Notes under the pieces: model-generated
What the model saw: the letters and a program-made list of their open reading frames with translations, nothing else
The model's database searches: none
Told to the model about the DNA's origin: nothing
Source of the DNA: Sporosarcina luteola
GTDB lineage: Bacteria; Bacillota; Bacilli; Bacillales_A; Planococcaceae
Reading direction: 5' to 3'
Assembly (NCBI GenBank): GCA_014204635.1
Contig: JACHLS010000012.1
Coordinates: 1 to 64,000, forward strand
Length of the DNA: 64,000 bases
Made by a program: the position numbers and the translations under genes
Part shown: piece after piece, positions 53,150-62,222 of the stretch
Layout of the letters: each line of letters starts with the position of its first letter
Position numbering within the stretch: position 1 is the stretch's first letter

Positions 53150-53750
53150 CTTTCACAAACTCTCCTTTGTAAGAAAAGAGATGGCCAAGCAGCGGATTGC
53201 GGACACGGACATGAATGGTATAGACATCAAGCAATTCATCGTATCCTTCCTGGACCGTAGCAAGACCTTGAAGAGGATAAGGCAGTGGTACTTCCAGCTT
53301 TCCAATCACGAGTCGCTGATCCTTGGACTGAATAAGCAGTTCCTTGTTATTTGTAACTGTGAAAGTCAAATCGGAATAGACTATGGCGGGTTCGCCTAAG
53401 TAATCCTTAATGATGGAACGGTCTTTATCCAAACTCATCAAGGCATTAAAATAGCGCTTTTTCTTTGGGAAATAAAAAATCCGCTCCCAGTGGATCTGCT
53501 GCTCGCCATCTCTTCCGATTTGGAACCGGTTGGTTACCGTAAAGGGAACGGTCTGTGCGTGTTCCGGAAATAATAGCTTCCAACGTACGCCCAGCCGAAA
53601 TAATGGAAAAAGCCATGCGGGGCCTCCTTTTATTTCATGCATCATTCCCTTTCCGAGAAAAGGGAAACCTTCCTCAATCCGATACCGTTGTTGCAGCTTA
53701 GGGTGCAATTGATCGAAGCGATCCCCGAGTATTTCTTTATAGATCGACAT
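53142..53750 (-). CDS. DUF4166-type protein
   Basis: This 202-residue soluble protein begins MSIYKEILGDRFDQLHPKLQ, with blocks of the DUF4166 family (GKGMMHEIKGG, GPAWLFPLFRLG, NRFQIGRDGEQQ, GHLFSYKGEFV). The ATG at 53750 is given because the upstream frame overlaps the neighbouring gene without an RBS. It ends in the start of yndJ. It probably acts with the DoxX-like and YndJ proteins. Function unknown. Confidence 0.82.
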   Translation of the reverse strand: MSIYKEILGDRFDQLHPKLQQRYRIEEGFPFLGKGMMHEIKGGPAWLFPLFRLGVRWKLLFPEHAQTVPFTVTNRFQIGRDGEQQIHWERIFYFPKKKRYFNALMSLDKDRSIIKDYLGEPAIVYSDLTFTVTNNKELLIQSKDQRLVIGKLEVPLPYPLQGLATVQEGYDELLDVYTIHVRVRNPLLGHLFSYKGEFVKDE

Positions 53751-53754
53751 ACTT

Positions 53755-54657
53755 TCACCGCTTTCTCTTACAGGTTGTAGCAGTAGGCAAATGATCGCTG
53801 TTGGCATAACCAATCCATGATAAGACGAATAAGGCTAGATTGAATGTGACGGGATTGAATGGATCAGTCGCAATTCCTGAATTGGATAGGATGGCGCCAA
53901 GCGTCAGGAGAGGAAAAACGATTAGGAGCAAAGCAAATAGATGCCTTTTTCTTCGATAAACAAGCCAGAAAAGACCGAATAAAACTTCCATTATGCCAAT
54001 CATGAACACTGCCTTTGCCGATTGGGCGTCGCTCAGATGCAACGCGGAACCAATCATGGAACGCTCTTCATGGTGCATTGCGATCAGCTTTGGTATGAGA
54101 CCTTGATAAATCCAAATAAATGCGAAAAAAATAGACAGGCCATACGCAGTGAAAAAACGTAAATATTGCGAAGCCGGCGATTCACCTTTCTCGAGCCATC
54201 TTTTTAAGACGTCAAAACTAAGGGCAGTCGCCCAGCCCATCATCGGACGGAAAATATACGTATCAAGAACCTTTCCCGATTTACCGAAGGTAGCGTCATA
54301 GTTATATTGCGTCAAAAATGTCATGCCATCGTTTTCAGGTACATACTTCCAATACCCTTTTCCTTCTTTAATGGGAGAATACCATTGATCCGTCCCGAAA
54401 TGTAGGGATGAAGAACGACTGCCGTCCGGAAGATCCGAAACACCTGAGCTCTTCCCCCAGCCTTGCACAGAAAATAAGGGCAAAACCTTTCTTTCATAGG
54501 TGAACAACTGAGGCCCCCCATCATGCTTAGGCAAATAAGTGATGGAAGAAAAGCGCAGATCCCATTGGGAATGAAGAAACGGATCCTGGGACGCTTTCCA
54601 AACTGCATCCACGTCAGCATCTATATGGATTTCCACGTATATCGGTTTACTTTTCAT
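53755..54657 (-). CDS. SRPBCC-domain and DoxX-like membrane fusion protein
   Basis: This 300-residue protein has an N-terminal SRPBCC-like fold (about 1-150; IYVEIHIDADVDAVWKASQD, FSVQGWGKSSGVSDLPDGSR), followed by four helices like DoxX family proteins (about 175-295). The ATG at 54657 follows TGAGGTGACTGCA; an in-frame start three codons upstream is possible. It heads the unit with the DUF4166 and YndJ genes. Such DoxX/SRPBCC fusions are uncharacterised. Confidence 0.82.
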   Translation of the reverse strand: MKSKPIYVEIHIDADVDAVWKASQDPFLHSQWDLRFSSITYLPKHDGGPQLFTYERKVLPLFSVQGWGKSSGVSDLPDGSRSSSLHFGTDQWYSPIKEGKGYWKYVPENDGMTFLTQYNYDATFGKSGKVLDTYIFRPMMGWATALSFDVLKRWLEKGESPASQYLRFFTAYGLSIFFAFIWIYQGLIPKLIAMHHEERSMIGSALHLSDAQSAKAVFMIGIMEVLFGLFWLVYRRKRHLFALLLIVFPLLTLGAILSNSGIATDPFNPVTFNLALFVLSWIGYANSDHLPTATTCKRKR

Positions 54658-54770
54658 TGCAGTCACCTCATTAGTTAAGACGAAAAAAGCTCTACAAAGT
54701 TACTAGTTAGCTAGGCTAATCGCAAGCCTAGGAAAAATTTTGAAAAGAGATAGGATTAGATGACTTTTAG

Positions 54771-55000
54771 GGCGTACGTCCTGGTATATTGTCGTTCAGT
54801 TGGTGTAACTGGCGTTCGTCTGGTCTATCTGGCGTTCAGAATGAAATTCTGGCGCTCGTCCGGTTTATCTGGCGTTCAGAATAAGTTTCTGGCGTTCGCC
54901 CGGTTTATCTGGCGTACAGAATGAGTTTCTGGCGTTCGCCCGGTCTATCTGGCGTTCAGTTGAATTTATTGGCGTCCACGCCAGTATTTTAGCGTTCTCG
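54771..55000. repeat. Intergenic array with exact 20-bp period and TCTGGCGTTC core
   Basis: GGCGTTC or a one- or two-base variant starts at 54771, 54791, 54811, 54831, 54851, 54871, 54891, 54911, 54931, 54951, 54971 and 54991: twelve copies exactly 20 bases apart. The other ten bases alternate between two types (near AGAATGAGTT and GTCCGGTTTA), giving a 40-base higher order in the middle. No frame is protein-like and no RBS is present. No terminator or gene lies within it. Confidence 0.9.
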
Positions 55001-55065
55001 CGACACCATACCAAAACAAATAAAACAAAAAATCGGCAGGGATATACCATCCCTGCCGACAAACT

Positions 55066-55845
55066 TTATCCCATTATGTTATATCCTGCATCGACGTAGA
55101 TGACCTCTCCTGTAACGCCTGAAGACAAATCACTTAGCATTGCAATGGACATTTTGGCGACTTCTTCGTTAGTAATGTTGCGCTTTAGCGGCGCCCGTTC
55201 TTCGATTTGTCCGAGAATCGTATTGAAGGACGGCACTCCTTTAGCGGATAGTGTGCGGACAGCCCCGGCGGAAATAGCGTTGATGCGGATAGCGTCTTTT
55301 CCTAAGTCGGAAGCCAAATAACGGACCGATGCTTCCAGTGCCGCTTTAGCCACGCCCATGACATTATATCCTTCCAGAACCCGTTCAGCGCCTAAATAAC
55401 TCATCGTAATGATGGAACCGCCTTCTGTCATGAAACGTCGGGCTTCCCGTGCGGTTGCAACAAGGGAGTAGGAGCTGGAATCTTGTGCGAATGCGTAGCC
55501 GCTTCTTGACGTATTGATGTAATCAGCGTGCAAGTCTTCGGCATGTGCAAAGGCAATGGAATGTACCACTCCGTGGATCGTGCCCAATGTTTCTCCAATT
55601 AACGTGAAGGCATGCTCGATGCTTTCGTCCTCATTCACATCACATTGAACAATCATTTTCGGCTCCAAGCCATTTTTCTCTAATGCTTTTTCAAGCTTTG
55701 CCAAGGACCGTTCTTTCCGGTATGTGAAAATGACATTCGCCCCTACATCGAAAAGCGATTTTGCGACGCCCCAGGCAATGCTCCGTTCATTTGCCACACC
55801 CATGACGACAATATTTTTCCCTTTCAGTTTCAGCAAATCCTCCAT
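55066..55845 (-). CDS. fabI: Enoyl-[acyl-carrier-protein] reductase (NADH), FabI
   Basis: FabI reduces the enoyl-ACP double bond in fatty acid synthesis. The 259-residue short-chain dehydrogenase fold has MGVANERSIAWGVAKSLFDVG (cofactor site) and HSIAFAHAEDLHADYI; the catalytic Tyr and Lys are in the FabI-type spacing YNVMGVAKAALEASVRYLA. The ATG at 55845 follows CAGGAGG by 5 bases; the longer frame has no RBS. A FapR-like box lies in the upstream region. This is also the classical triclosan target. Confidence 0.96.
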   Translation of the reverse strand: MEDLLKLKGKNIVVMGVANERSIAWGVAKSLFDVGANVIFTYRKERSLAKLEKALEKNGLEPKMIVQCDVNEDESIEHAFTLIGETLGTIHGVVHSIAFAHAEDLHADYINTSRSGYAFAQDSSSYSLVATAREARRFMTEGGSIITMSYLGAERVLEGYNVMGVAKAALEASVRYLASDLGKDAIRINAISAGAVRTLSAKGVPSFNTILGQIEERAPLKRNITNEEVAKMSIAMLSDLSSGVTGEVIYVDAGYNIMG

Positions 55846-55882
55846 AATGACCTCCTGATTCGGCGACAAACTATCACCTTCT

Positions 55883-55918
55883 ATTAGTACCAAGTAATAA
55901 AAAGATTATATCATATTC
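55883..55918 (-). promoter_or_regulatory. fabIp: fabI promoter with FapR-like operator
   Basis: The - strand has TGATATAAT, an extended -10. ATTAGTACCAAGTAATA (55883-55899, + strand) resembles the 17-bp FapR box with ATTAGTA/TACTAAT half sites and lies just downstream of the -10, where FapR sites usually sit. Malonyl-CoA control is inferred. Confidence 0.65.
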
Positions 55919-55969
55919 CGCATAAATGCAAAACAAGTTGTTGGGGAGTTTAGATGAAATAGTTTGTAA

Positions 55970-56015
55970 ATTAAATAAAAATACAGTTGACTTTATATTT
56001 ATGCATTAGTATACT
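55970..56015 (+). promoter_or_regulatory. argCp: argC promoter with ArgR-type box
   Basis: TTGACT (55987-55992), 17-base spacer, TATACT (56010-56015). ATTAAATAAAAATACAGT (55970-55987) fits the ARG box at about 13 of 18 positions and overlaps the -35. It probably represses argCJBD when arginine is present. Confidence 0.72.
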
Positions 56016-56043
56016 AATCCTAATCATTGAAGGGGTGAGAGTG

Positions 56044-57078
56044 TTGAAGGTTGGAATCATTGGTGCGACGGGATATGGCGGAGTGGAATTGCTTCGTCTG
56101 CTCGACAGGCACCCGGACGTGGATCAAATCAGTTTATTCACATCATCTGATGAAGGAAAGATCTTTTCTAGTAAGTATGCACATTTGAAAGGAATATTTG
56201 ATTTTCCGTTGCAATCGATTGACATGGGAGTGTTAGCAGATCTCGACATAGTTTTCGCAAGTACGCCAGCTGGCGTGACGAGCAACCTCTTCCCTCCATT
56301 GCTCGGAAAAAAGCCCAAGTTAATCGACTTATCGGGAGACTTCCGCTTAAAGGATCCTCAAGACTATCAGCGTTGGTATAACAAGCAGCCTGTTTTAGAA
56401 GAGATGCTTGAAGCGAGTGTATACGGATTATCCGAATGGAATCGTGCCGCCATCTCCGAAGCACAGCTAATCGCTAATCCGGGATGTTATCCAACTGCTG
56501 TATTGCTCTCCTTGCTGCCACTGCTTACATCGGGGCTGATTGATGGAAACTCCATCATTATTGATGCAAAAAGCGGTGTGTCGGGAGCGGGCAATACGCT
56601 CAGCAGAATAACTCATTTTGCAGAGACGAATGAAAATCTCTTGATCTACAAGTTGCATAAACATCAACATATCCCCGAAATTGAACAGGCAATCGGTCAA
56701 TTCGCAAAAGCTTCCTCACCCATCACTTTCACCACCCATCTTGTTCCGATGACCCGCGGAATTATGGCGACAAGCTATGCGCCAGTAACAGCAAATGTGA
56801 AGGAAAAGGATTTGTTTGATTGTTTGGAAGCAGCTTACGAAGGCAGTCCCTTTGTACGGATCATCCGGGAAGCGGATGTCGTTGGAACAAAACAAGTATA
56901 TGGGTCGAATTATTGTGACATCCATGTCAAGGTGGATGAGCGAACGAACAGGGCGACCATAGTGTCTGTTATTGATAACTTGGTAAAAGGAGCGGCAGGT
57001 CAGGCGGTTCAAAATATGAATATCCAATTCGGTTTTGAGGAGACGGCCGGATTGCAGGGCGTGCCTTTATATATTTAA
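56044..57078 (+). CDS. argC: N-acetyl-gamma-glutamyl-phosphate reductase
   Basis: ArgC reduces N-acetylglutamyl phosphate with NADPH, the third step of the arginine pathway. The 344-residue protein starts KVGIIGATGYGGVELLRLL (dinucleotide site), and the catalytic cysteine is in LIANPGCYPTAVLLSL (about 147). The start codon is TTG at 56044, with AGGGGTGA upstream and the second residue Lys as in B. subtilis ArgC. GTG three bases before is the alternative. It heads argC-argJ-argB-argD. Confidence 0.95.
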   Translation: MKVGIIGATGYGGVELLRLLDRHPDVDQISLFTSSDEGKIFSSKYAHLKGIFDFPLQSIDMGVLADLDIVFASTPAGVTSNLFPPLLGKKPKLIDLSGDFRLKDPQDYQRWYNKQPVLEEMLEASVYGLSEWNRAAISEAQLIANPGCYPTAVLLSLLPLLTSGLIDGNSIIIDAKSGVSGAGNTLSRITHFAETNENLLIYKLHKHQHIPEIEQAIGQFAKASSPITFTTHLVPMTRGIMATSYAPVTANVKEKDLFDCLEAAYEGSPFVRIIREADVVGTKQVYGSNYCDIHVKVDERTNRATIVSVIDNLVKGAAGQAVQNMNIQFGFEETAGLQGVPLYI

Positions 57079-57098
57079 AAACATTCGGAGGGGATTGT

Positions 57099-58325
57099 AT
57101 GACAGTAGCTGTGCAACCAATCAAGCAGATTTCAAAGCGGAATATTGTCTCACCTAAAGGATACAAAGCAGTCGGAGTGCATTGCGGCCTGAAACATAAG
57201 AAAAACGATTTGGCTTTACTTATCAGTGAGATCCCCGCCAGTGTGGCAGGCGTCTTTACGACAAACCAGATCCAAGCAGCCCCACTGCGTGTGACGAAAC
57301 AAGTCGTCTATGAAACGGGAAAAATGCAAGCGATCATCATCAACTCTGGTAATGCCAATGCTTGCACCGGAAAACAAGGGCTGGAAGATGCATATGTCAT
57401 GCAACGGAAGACTGCGGATAAGCTCGGAATCGAGCCTCAGTTGGTTGGGGTGGCTTCCACTGGGGTGATCGGAGAAAAGTTGAACATGGAGGCACTGCTT
57501 GCAGGCATCGATATGCTGCAGCCTACGGCAAGTTTAGAAGGCTCCATTCAGTTTTCTCAAGCGATCTTAACGACTGATACGGTAACGAAAAATATTGCAT
57601 ATCGAACAGAAATTGACGGGAAAGAAGTCATTGTAGCAGGAACAGCCAAAGGTTCCGGAATGATTCAACCCAATATGGCGACGATGCTCGGATTCATTAC
57701 AACAGATGCGAAAATCGATTCTGCTTTTCTTCAGCAGGCACTAACTTCTGTCACCGATCGGACATTCAATTCCATCACGGTCGATGGGGATACGTCGACG
57801 AATGATATGGTGCTTGCCCTTGCCAATGGTTTGGCTGGGAATGAAGCCTTAACACCGAATCATCCAGATTGGAATGCTTTTATGCAAGCTATGCATGCCG
57901 TGGCACAGGACTTGGCGAAAATGATCGCCAAGGATGGAGAGGGCGCCACGAAGTTGATTGAAGTGGAAGTAAGCGGGGCATCGAGTGATGAAGAGGCACG
58001 CAAGATCGGGAAGACAGTTGTCGGTTCGCCATTAGTCAAAACAGCGGTCTTTGGCTGTGATGCAAACTGGGGCAGGGTCATTGCGGCTGTAGGGTATAGT
58101 GGGGCGGCAATCGATCCGGAGAAGATTGATATACAAATCGGTTCCGCTTATGTCGTCCAGTCTGGAGAGCCGGTTGCCTTTTCAGAGCAGGAGCTGACCG
58201 ATTATTTGAAACAGCCGGAAGTGAAGATAATGGTTCATTTACACGGCGGATCGGGAACAGGTACAGCATGGGGGTGTGATTTGACTTATGACTACGTCCA
58301 AATCAATGCAACCTATAGATCGTAA
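57099..58325 (+). CDS. argJ: Bifunctional glutamate N-acetyltransferase/ornithine acetyltransferase
   Basis: ArgJ recycles the acetyl group from acetylornithine to glutamate and may also acetylate from acetyl-CoA. The 408-residue precursor has the self-cleavage site in GSGMIQPNMATMLGFITTDA (the threonine of MATMLG becomes the nucleophile of the beta subunit, about 191), and NSGNANACTGKQG. GGAGGGG precedes the ATG. It overlaps argB by 38 bases. Whether it is bifunctional cannot be told from sequence alone. Confidence 0.95.
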   Translation: MTVAVQPIKQISKRNIVSPKGYKAVGVHCGLKHKKNDLALLISEIPASVAGVFTTNQIQAAPLRVTKQVVYETGKMQAIIINSGNANACTGKQGLEDAYVMQRKTADKLGIEPQLVGVASTGVIGEKLNMEALLAGIDMLQPTASLEGSIQFSQAILTTDTVTKNIAYRTEIDGKEVIVAGTAKGSGMIQPNMATMLGFITTDAKIDSAFLQQALTSVTDRTFNSITVDGDTSTNDMVLALANGLAGNEALTPNHPDWNAFMQAMHAVAQDLAKMIAKDGEGATKLIEVEVSGASSDEEARKIGKTVVGSPLVKTAVFGCDANWGRVIAAVGYSGAAIDPEKIDIQIGSAYVVQSGEPVAFSEQELTDYLKQPEVKIMVHLHGGSGTGTAWGCDLTYDYVQINATYRS

Positions 58326-59067
58326 GCGTATTGTCATCAAATTGGGGGGCAGTATGCTGAGCGGTTTAAGCGGCCATTTCTTCACGAACTTTAAACGTTT
58401 GCAGGCAGAAGGCTACGATGTACTGATCGTTCATGGCGGAGGACCGGCCATCAATGCGGAGCTCGCGAAACATGACATACAGTCTAACGTCATTGAAGGG
58501 ATCCGTGTGACGTGTGAAAGGTCGGCGCATATTGTCCGGAATGTTTTGATCGGTTCCGTCAATCCGCTTCTCGTTCATCAAATGAACCGGGAAGGAATAG
58601 CCGCCATCGGACTCAATGGATTTGACGGTAAGTTGCTTGCTTGCGACTATTTAAATAAAGAAAAATATGGATTCGTCGGTGATATCAGGTCTGTGAATAA
58701 GCAAATGATTGATCAATTCATTGCGATTGGTATCGTACCGGTCTTTTCCTGCATCGGTTCTACGGATTGCGGCATGACGTTGAATATGAATGCCGATACC
58801 GTGGCGAGTAAAGTGGCACTTGCGGTTGGTGCGGAGAGCCTGCTTCTCGTGACAGATACGCCGGGCATCCATATTGGGGGCAATATACAACGCCGCGTGT
58901 CAATCGGCGATATTACGAAATGGATCGAGACAGGAGATATTTATGGGGGAATGCTTCCGAAAGTAAAGGCGGCACTTGATTGCATCCAAGAAGGCATTCC
59001 ATCCGTTCGCATAACGGATCAACATTTAGTCGGAACTGTCATTGAAGCAGAGGGGGTATTCAGTTGA
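58288..59067 (+). CDS. argB: Acetylglutamate kinase
   Basis: ArgB phosphorylates N-acetylglutamate. The 259-residue amino-acid-kinase-fold protein has RIVIKLGGSMLSG (about 13), IVHGGGPAINAE (about 46), GLNGFDGKLLAC and NADTVASKVALAVGAESLLL (about 171). It is of the type without the long arginine-sensing N-terminal helix. The start overlaps argJ; an in-frame ATG at 58306 is an alternative. Its stop overlaps the argD TTG by 4 bases. Confidence 0.94.
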   Translation: MTTSKSMQPIDRKRIVIKLGGSMLSGLSGHFFTNFKRLQAEGYDVLIVHGGGPAINAELAKHDIQSNVIEGIRVTCERSAHIVRNVLIGSVNPLLVHQMNREGIAAIGLNGFDGKLLACDYLNKEKYGFVGDIRSVNKQMIDQFIAIGIVPVFSCIGSTDCGMTLNMNADTVASKVALAVGAESLLLVTDTPGIHIGGNIQRRVSIGDITKWIETGDIYGGMLPKVKAALDCIQEGIPSVRITDQHLVGTVIEAEGVFS

Positions 59068-60212
59068 GCAGTTTGTTCCCGAACTACGCCAGGCGTCCCA
59101 TTCACCTTGTGGAAGGAAAAGGGACAATTGTAACAGATAGCAACGGCAAATCCTATTTGGATTTTATTAGCGGCATTGCAGTCAACAACCTAGGGCACGC
59201 GCATCCTACGCTAACCCAAGCGTTGGAGCAGCAGAGCCGGAAACTTTGGCATGTATCGAATTTATTTGAAAGTCCCGAACAAGAAGCACTCGCCGCTACT
59301 CTAATGCAAGATACCCATTTGAGCCACATGTTCTTCTGCAACAGCGGAGCAGAAGCGAATGAAGCAGCTATGAAACTGGCAAGGAAATATACAGGAAAGC
59401 ATACCATTATTACGTTCAAACAGTCTTTCCATGGCAGGACATTTGGCGCGATGGCTGCAACAGGGCAAGACAAGGTGAAGCATGGATTCGGTCCATTGCT
59501 GCCATCATTCCTCACCATCCCATTCAATGATCCGGAAAGCCTTGCCGAGGTCGAGATGGATGATGTCGCTGCTATTATGCTGGAGGTTATCCAAGGGGAA
59601 GGCGGAGTCAATGAGATCACCCCCGGTTTCGCCAAGGCTATCGATGATGTATGCAAGGAGCACGGCATTCTATTAATCGTCGATGAGGTCCAAACCGGTA
59701 TCGGTAGAACTGGCACCCGATTTGCGTATGAAAAGACGGTATTGAAGCCGGATATTTTGACGCTCGCGAAGGGATTAGGAGGTGGTTTCCCGATCGGAGC
59801 GATGGCAGGGACCTCTGACCTTGCAGCTGCCTTCAGTCCGGGCACCCACGGCACGACGTTTGGAGGCAATCCGTTGGCGGTTTGTGTCGCCCAAGCTGTT
59901 GTGCAGCATATTTTTAATCCTTTATTTTTGGAGGAAGTGAAAGAAAAGTCGGCGTATTTGAGGAAACGGCTTCAACAGATCTTGCCGGACAGTCCGTTTG
60001 TCATCAAAGGCAGTGGGCTGTTGATCGGGATTGAGTGCGGAGTGGATGTCATTCCTTGGATCGAGGAATTGCAAGAGAAGGGCTTGCTGGTCGTGCAAGC
60101 GGGAGAGACCGTAATTCGGCTACTGCCGCCATTGACTGTCTCCAGGCAGGAAATCGACAAAGCGACTGATATTCTCGGTTCTGTATTGACAGAGGTGCCC
60201 GTTGTTTCATAA
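59064..60212 (+). CDS. argD: Acetylornithine aminotransferase
   Basis: ArgD moves the amino group from glutamate to acetylglutamate semialdehyde. The 382-residue PLP enzyme (class III) has NSGAEANEAAMKLARKYTG (about 93), FHGRTFGAMAATGQ, IVDEVQTGIGRTGTRFAYE (PLP site), and the Schiff-base lysine in TLAKGLGGGFPIGAM (about 236). The start is TTG at 59064 overlapping argB, with AGAGGGGG 7 bases upstream. It ends the arg unit; argF and carAB are not here. A terminator follows. Confidence 0.95.
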   Translation: MSSLFPNYARRPIHLVEGKGTIVTDSNGKSYLDFISGIAVNNLGHAHPTLTQALEQQSRKLWHVSNLFESPEQEALAATLMQDTHLSHMFFCNSGAEANEAAMKLARKYTGKHTIITFKQSFHGRTFGAMAATGQDKVKHGFGPLLPSFLTIPFNDPESLAEVEMDDVAAIMLEVIQGEGGVNEITPGFAKAIDDVCKEHGILLIVDEVQTGIGRTGTRFAYEKTVLKPDILTLAKGLGGGFPIGAMAGTSDLAAAFSPGTHGTTFGGNPLAVCVAQAVVQHIFNPLFLEEVKEKSAYLRKRLQQILPDSPFVIKGSGLLIGIECGVDVIPWIEELQEKGLLVVQAGETVIRLLPPLTVSRQEIDKATDILGSVLTEVPVVS

Positions 60213-60265
60213 TCGTTTGCTTCAATTACTGTAATGTGAAAGGGACATTGGTTTCCAAAAGAATG

Positions 60266-60301
60266 AAACGGATTCCACGAACTGGGGGAAACCGTTTTTT
60301 T
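60266..60301 (+). terminator. Terminator of the arg operon
   Basis: AACGGATTCC pairs with GGGGAAACCGTT (small mismatch) and seven T follow. Confidence 0.85.
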
Positions 60302-60412
60302 ATGGTCCAATGTATGCTATCATTTTAAAGCAATTAGATCATTTCATGATGGGCGCTGAATTCGCCGATTCTGTTCATTCGTTTCATAATCTGACGAAAG
60401 GAGGTTGATTGA

Positions 60413-61642
60413 TTGGAAAAGGAGCATACCATATATATATCGAAAAAGTTGACGTTTCAACGGTCTAGCTGGTTATTGATAGTAGGTATCATTTTTATTG
60501 CCGCCACACTAAGGGCGCCCCTTACTTCCGTCGGACCGATCATTGCACCGCTTCGGGATGATTTAGGGATCCCAAACTCCGTGGCTGGTTTCGTGACAAC
60601 CATACCCCTGCTCGCCTTTGCCCTGATCTCCCCACTTGTCCCTAAAGTGAGCAGTCGGTTCGGAATGGAAGCGACACTATTTATTTCACTTTGTCTATTA
60701 ACAATTGGTATTTTTCTGCGTTCTGCGGGTACCATCCCATTCCTCTTTTTTGGCACATTTTTAATTGGCGTGGCCATCTCCTTTGGAAATGTTTTGTTGC
60801 CAGCTATTTTAAAACTGAGTTTTCCACTGCATATCGGTTTAATGACAGGTATCTATTCGGTTTCGATGAATATCTCGGCTACACTCGCTTCGGGGCTCAG
60901 CGTCCCGATCTTAGAAAAGACAGCGTATGGCTGGCAGGGCGCTTTAGGAGTCTGGGCAGTACTGACTGGACTTGCCATTCTTATTTGGCTTCCGCAATTA
61001 AGACAGAGCAAAGACAACAGAGCCTCTATTCCTAAAACGAGTGCCAAACGCCCCGCGTCTTTATGGCGGTCGCCCATTGCTTGGGGTGTTACGCTGTTTA
61101 TGGGGCTGCAGTCCCTTCTCTTCTACACAACATCGGCTTGGTTGCCAGAAGTGCTTAAATCTCAAGGACTTGATGCGAGCCAGGCCGGGTGGATGCTATC
61201 TCTCTTGCAAATTGCTCAATTGCCGATGACTTTTATTATTCCGATCATTGCCTCAAAATTAAAGGACCAGAGATTGATCGTTGCGATCATAGTCTTGCTT
61301 TATTTAATTGGCTACGGAGGAATTCTTCTGGATGGAACGCGCTTTGTCCCGCTTTGGATGGTCATTACTGGCATTGCTGGAGGAGCATCCTTTGGTTTAG
61401 CGATGATGTTTTTTACACTGCGGACTAATACCCCGATGGAAGCGGCGGAACTGTCAGGGATGGCACAATCAATCGGCTATTTGCTGGCTGCTATCGGTCC
61501 CGTGTTGTTCGGCATCTTGCACGATGTGACGGGGAGTTGGGATGTTTCCCTAATTGTATTACTTGTCGCATCATTCATCGTCTTGCTTTCTGGATTGAAA
61601 GCTGGGAAGAATGGATACGTACAAGGAAAAGGGCAACACTAA
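60413..61642 (+). CDS. CynX/NimT-type MFS transporter
   Basis: This 409-residue major facilitator protein has 12 predicted helices. CynX-family blocks are visible: AATLRAPLTSVGPIIAPLRD, GFVTTIPLLAFALISPLVPK, FLIGVAISFGNVLLPAILK, and in the second half GWMLSLLQIAQLP and LAAIGPVLFGILHDVTGSWD. The family includes cyanate and nitroimidazole transporters and many of unknown substrate (B. subtilis YycB is similar). The start is TTG with AAGGAGG 8 bases upstream. Confidence 0.88.
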   Translation: MEKEHTIYISKKLTFQRSSWLLIVGIIFIAATLRAPLTSVGPIIAPLRDDLGIPNSVAGFVTTIPLLAFALISPLVPKVSSRFGMEATLFISLCLLTIGIFLRSAGTIPFLFFGTFLIGVAISFGNVLLPAILKLSFPLHIGLMTGIYSVSMNISATLASGLSVPILEKTAYGWQGALGVWAVLTGLAILIWLPQLRQSKDNRASIPKTSAKRPASLWRSPIAWGVTLFMGLQSLLFYTTSAWLPEVLKSQGLDASQAGWMLSLLQIAQLPMTFIIPIIASKLKDQRLIVAIIVLLYLIGYGGILLDGTRFVPLWMVITGIAGGASFGLAMMFFTLRTNTPMEAAELSGMAQSIGYLLAAIGPVLFGILHDVTGSWDVSLIVLLVASFIVLLSGLKAGKNGYVQGKGQH

Positions 61643-61680
61643 AAGGAGTGTGGAGCAATTTAGTTCCACACTCCTTTTCC
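61641..61680. terminator. Bidirectional terminator
   Basis: AAAAGGAGTGTGGA pairs with TCCACACTCCTTTT around a 10-base loop. It ends the MFS gene (+) and the yugN-type gene (-). Confidence 0.92.
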
Positions 61681-61681
61681 T

Positions 61682-62089
61682 TTATTGCAATAACGTAATA
61701 ACTTCCTCGACTGCTTGTTCTCCTGCTTCTTCCCATTTGCTTTTATCCCGAATTTCCGCGTCTTTATCAATCGGATCCTGGAATTGATTGAACGTTGCTG
61801 TTGTAAGCGAACTGGCATTCCTGTCTAATCCGACATTCACAACATGCTTAATGACATAAGGAGTGCGGAAGACGATCGATGTATTATAATGATCCAACTC
61901 GCCATGGCTTACATGAAAGGGAATGCGCAAATAGATCGTCTCGCCGCCTTCCCGCCAGAGGACGGAATCAAAACAGCCTCCGTCATAATCCCAACCGCCG
62001 CCTAATTTATATCCCAAGTCGCGGATTGACTCCATTGTGGGGCCGAAATGTGCTTGTTTGCCTTCTATTCCCGTTTGTAATTCCAACAT
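61682..62089 (-). CDS. yugN: YugN-like family protein
   Basis: This 135-residue YugN-like protein has LGYKLGGGWDYDGGCFDSVLW, YLRIPFHVSHGELDHYNTSI and FRTPYVIKHVVNVGLD. Soluble, no signal. The ATG has AAAGGAG-type sequence upstream. B. subtilis yugN encodes the same family, of unknown function. It stands alone between terminators. Confidence 0.9.
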   Translation of the reverse strand: MLELQTGIEGKQAHFGPTMESIRDLGYKLGGGWDYDGGCFDSVLWREGGETIYLRIPFHVSHGELDHYNTSIVFRTPYVIKHVVNVGLDRNASSLTTATFNQFQDPIDKDAEIRDKSKWEEAGEQAVEEVITLLQ

Positions 62090-62186
62090 GTGCAGTCAAC
62101 TCCTTTCTTTTCGTTTATGGTTTACAACTAACGGGTCGGCTATACCACTTTAGAGTAAGCTGCGATAAAGAATCATATCGATTTGG

Positions 62187-62216
62187 GAAAAAAAGACGGG
62201 AACTCCTTGGAGTCCC
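62187..62216 (-). terminator. Terminator of the second histidine phosphatase gene
   Basis: On the - strand GGGGACTCC pairs with GGAGTTCCC (one bulge), followed by GTCTTTTTTTCCC. Confidence 0.8.
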
Positions 62217-62222
62217 CGCAGC

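Noticed and set aside
59153..59869. 238-codon frame on the - strand
   Set aside because: Fully antisense to argD, no RBS, and no recognisable domain.
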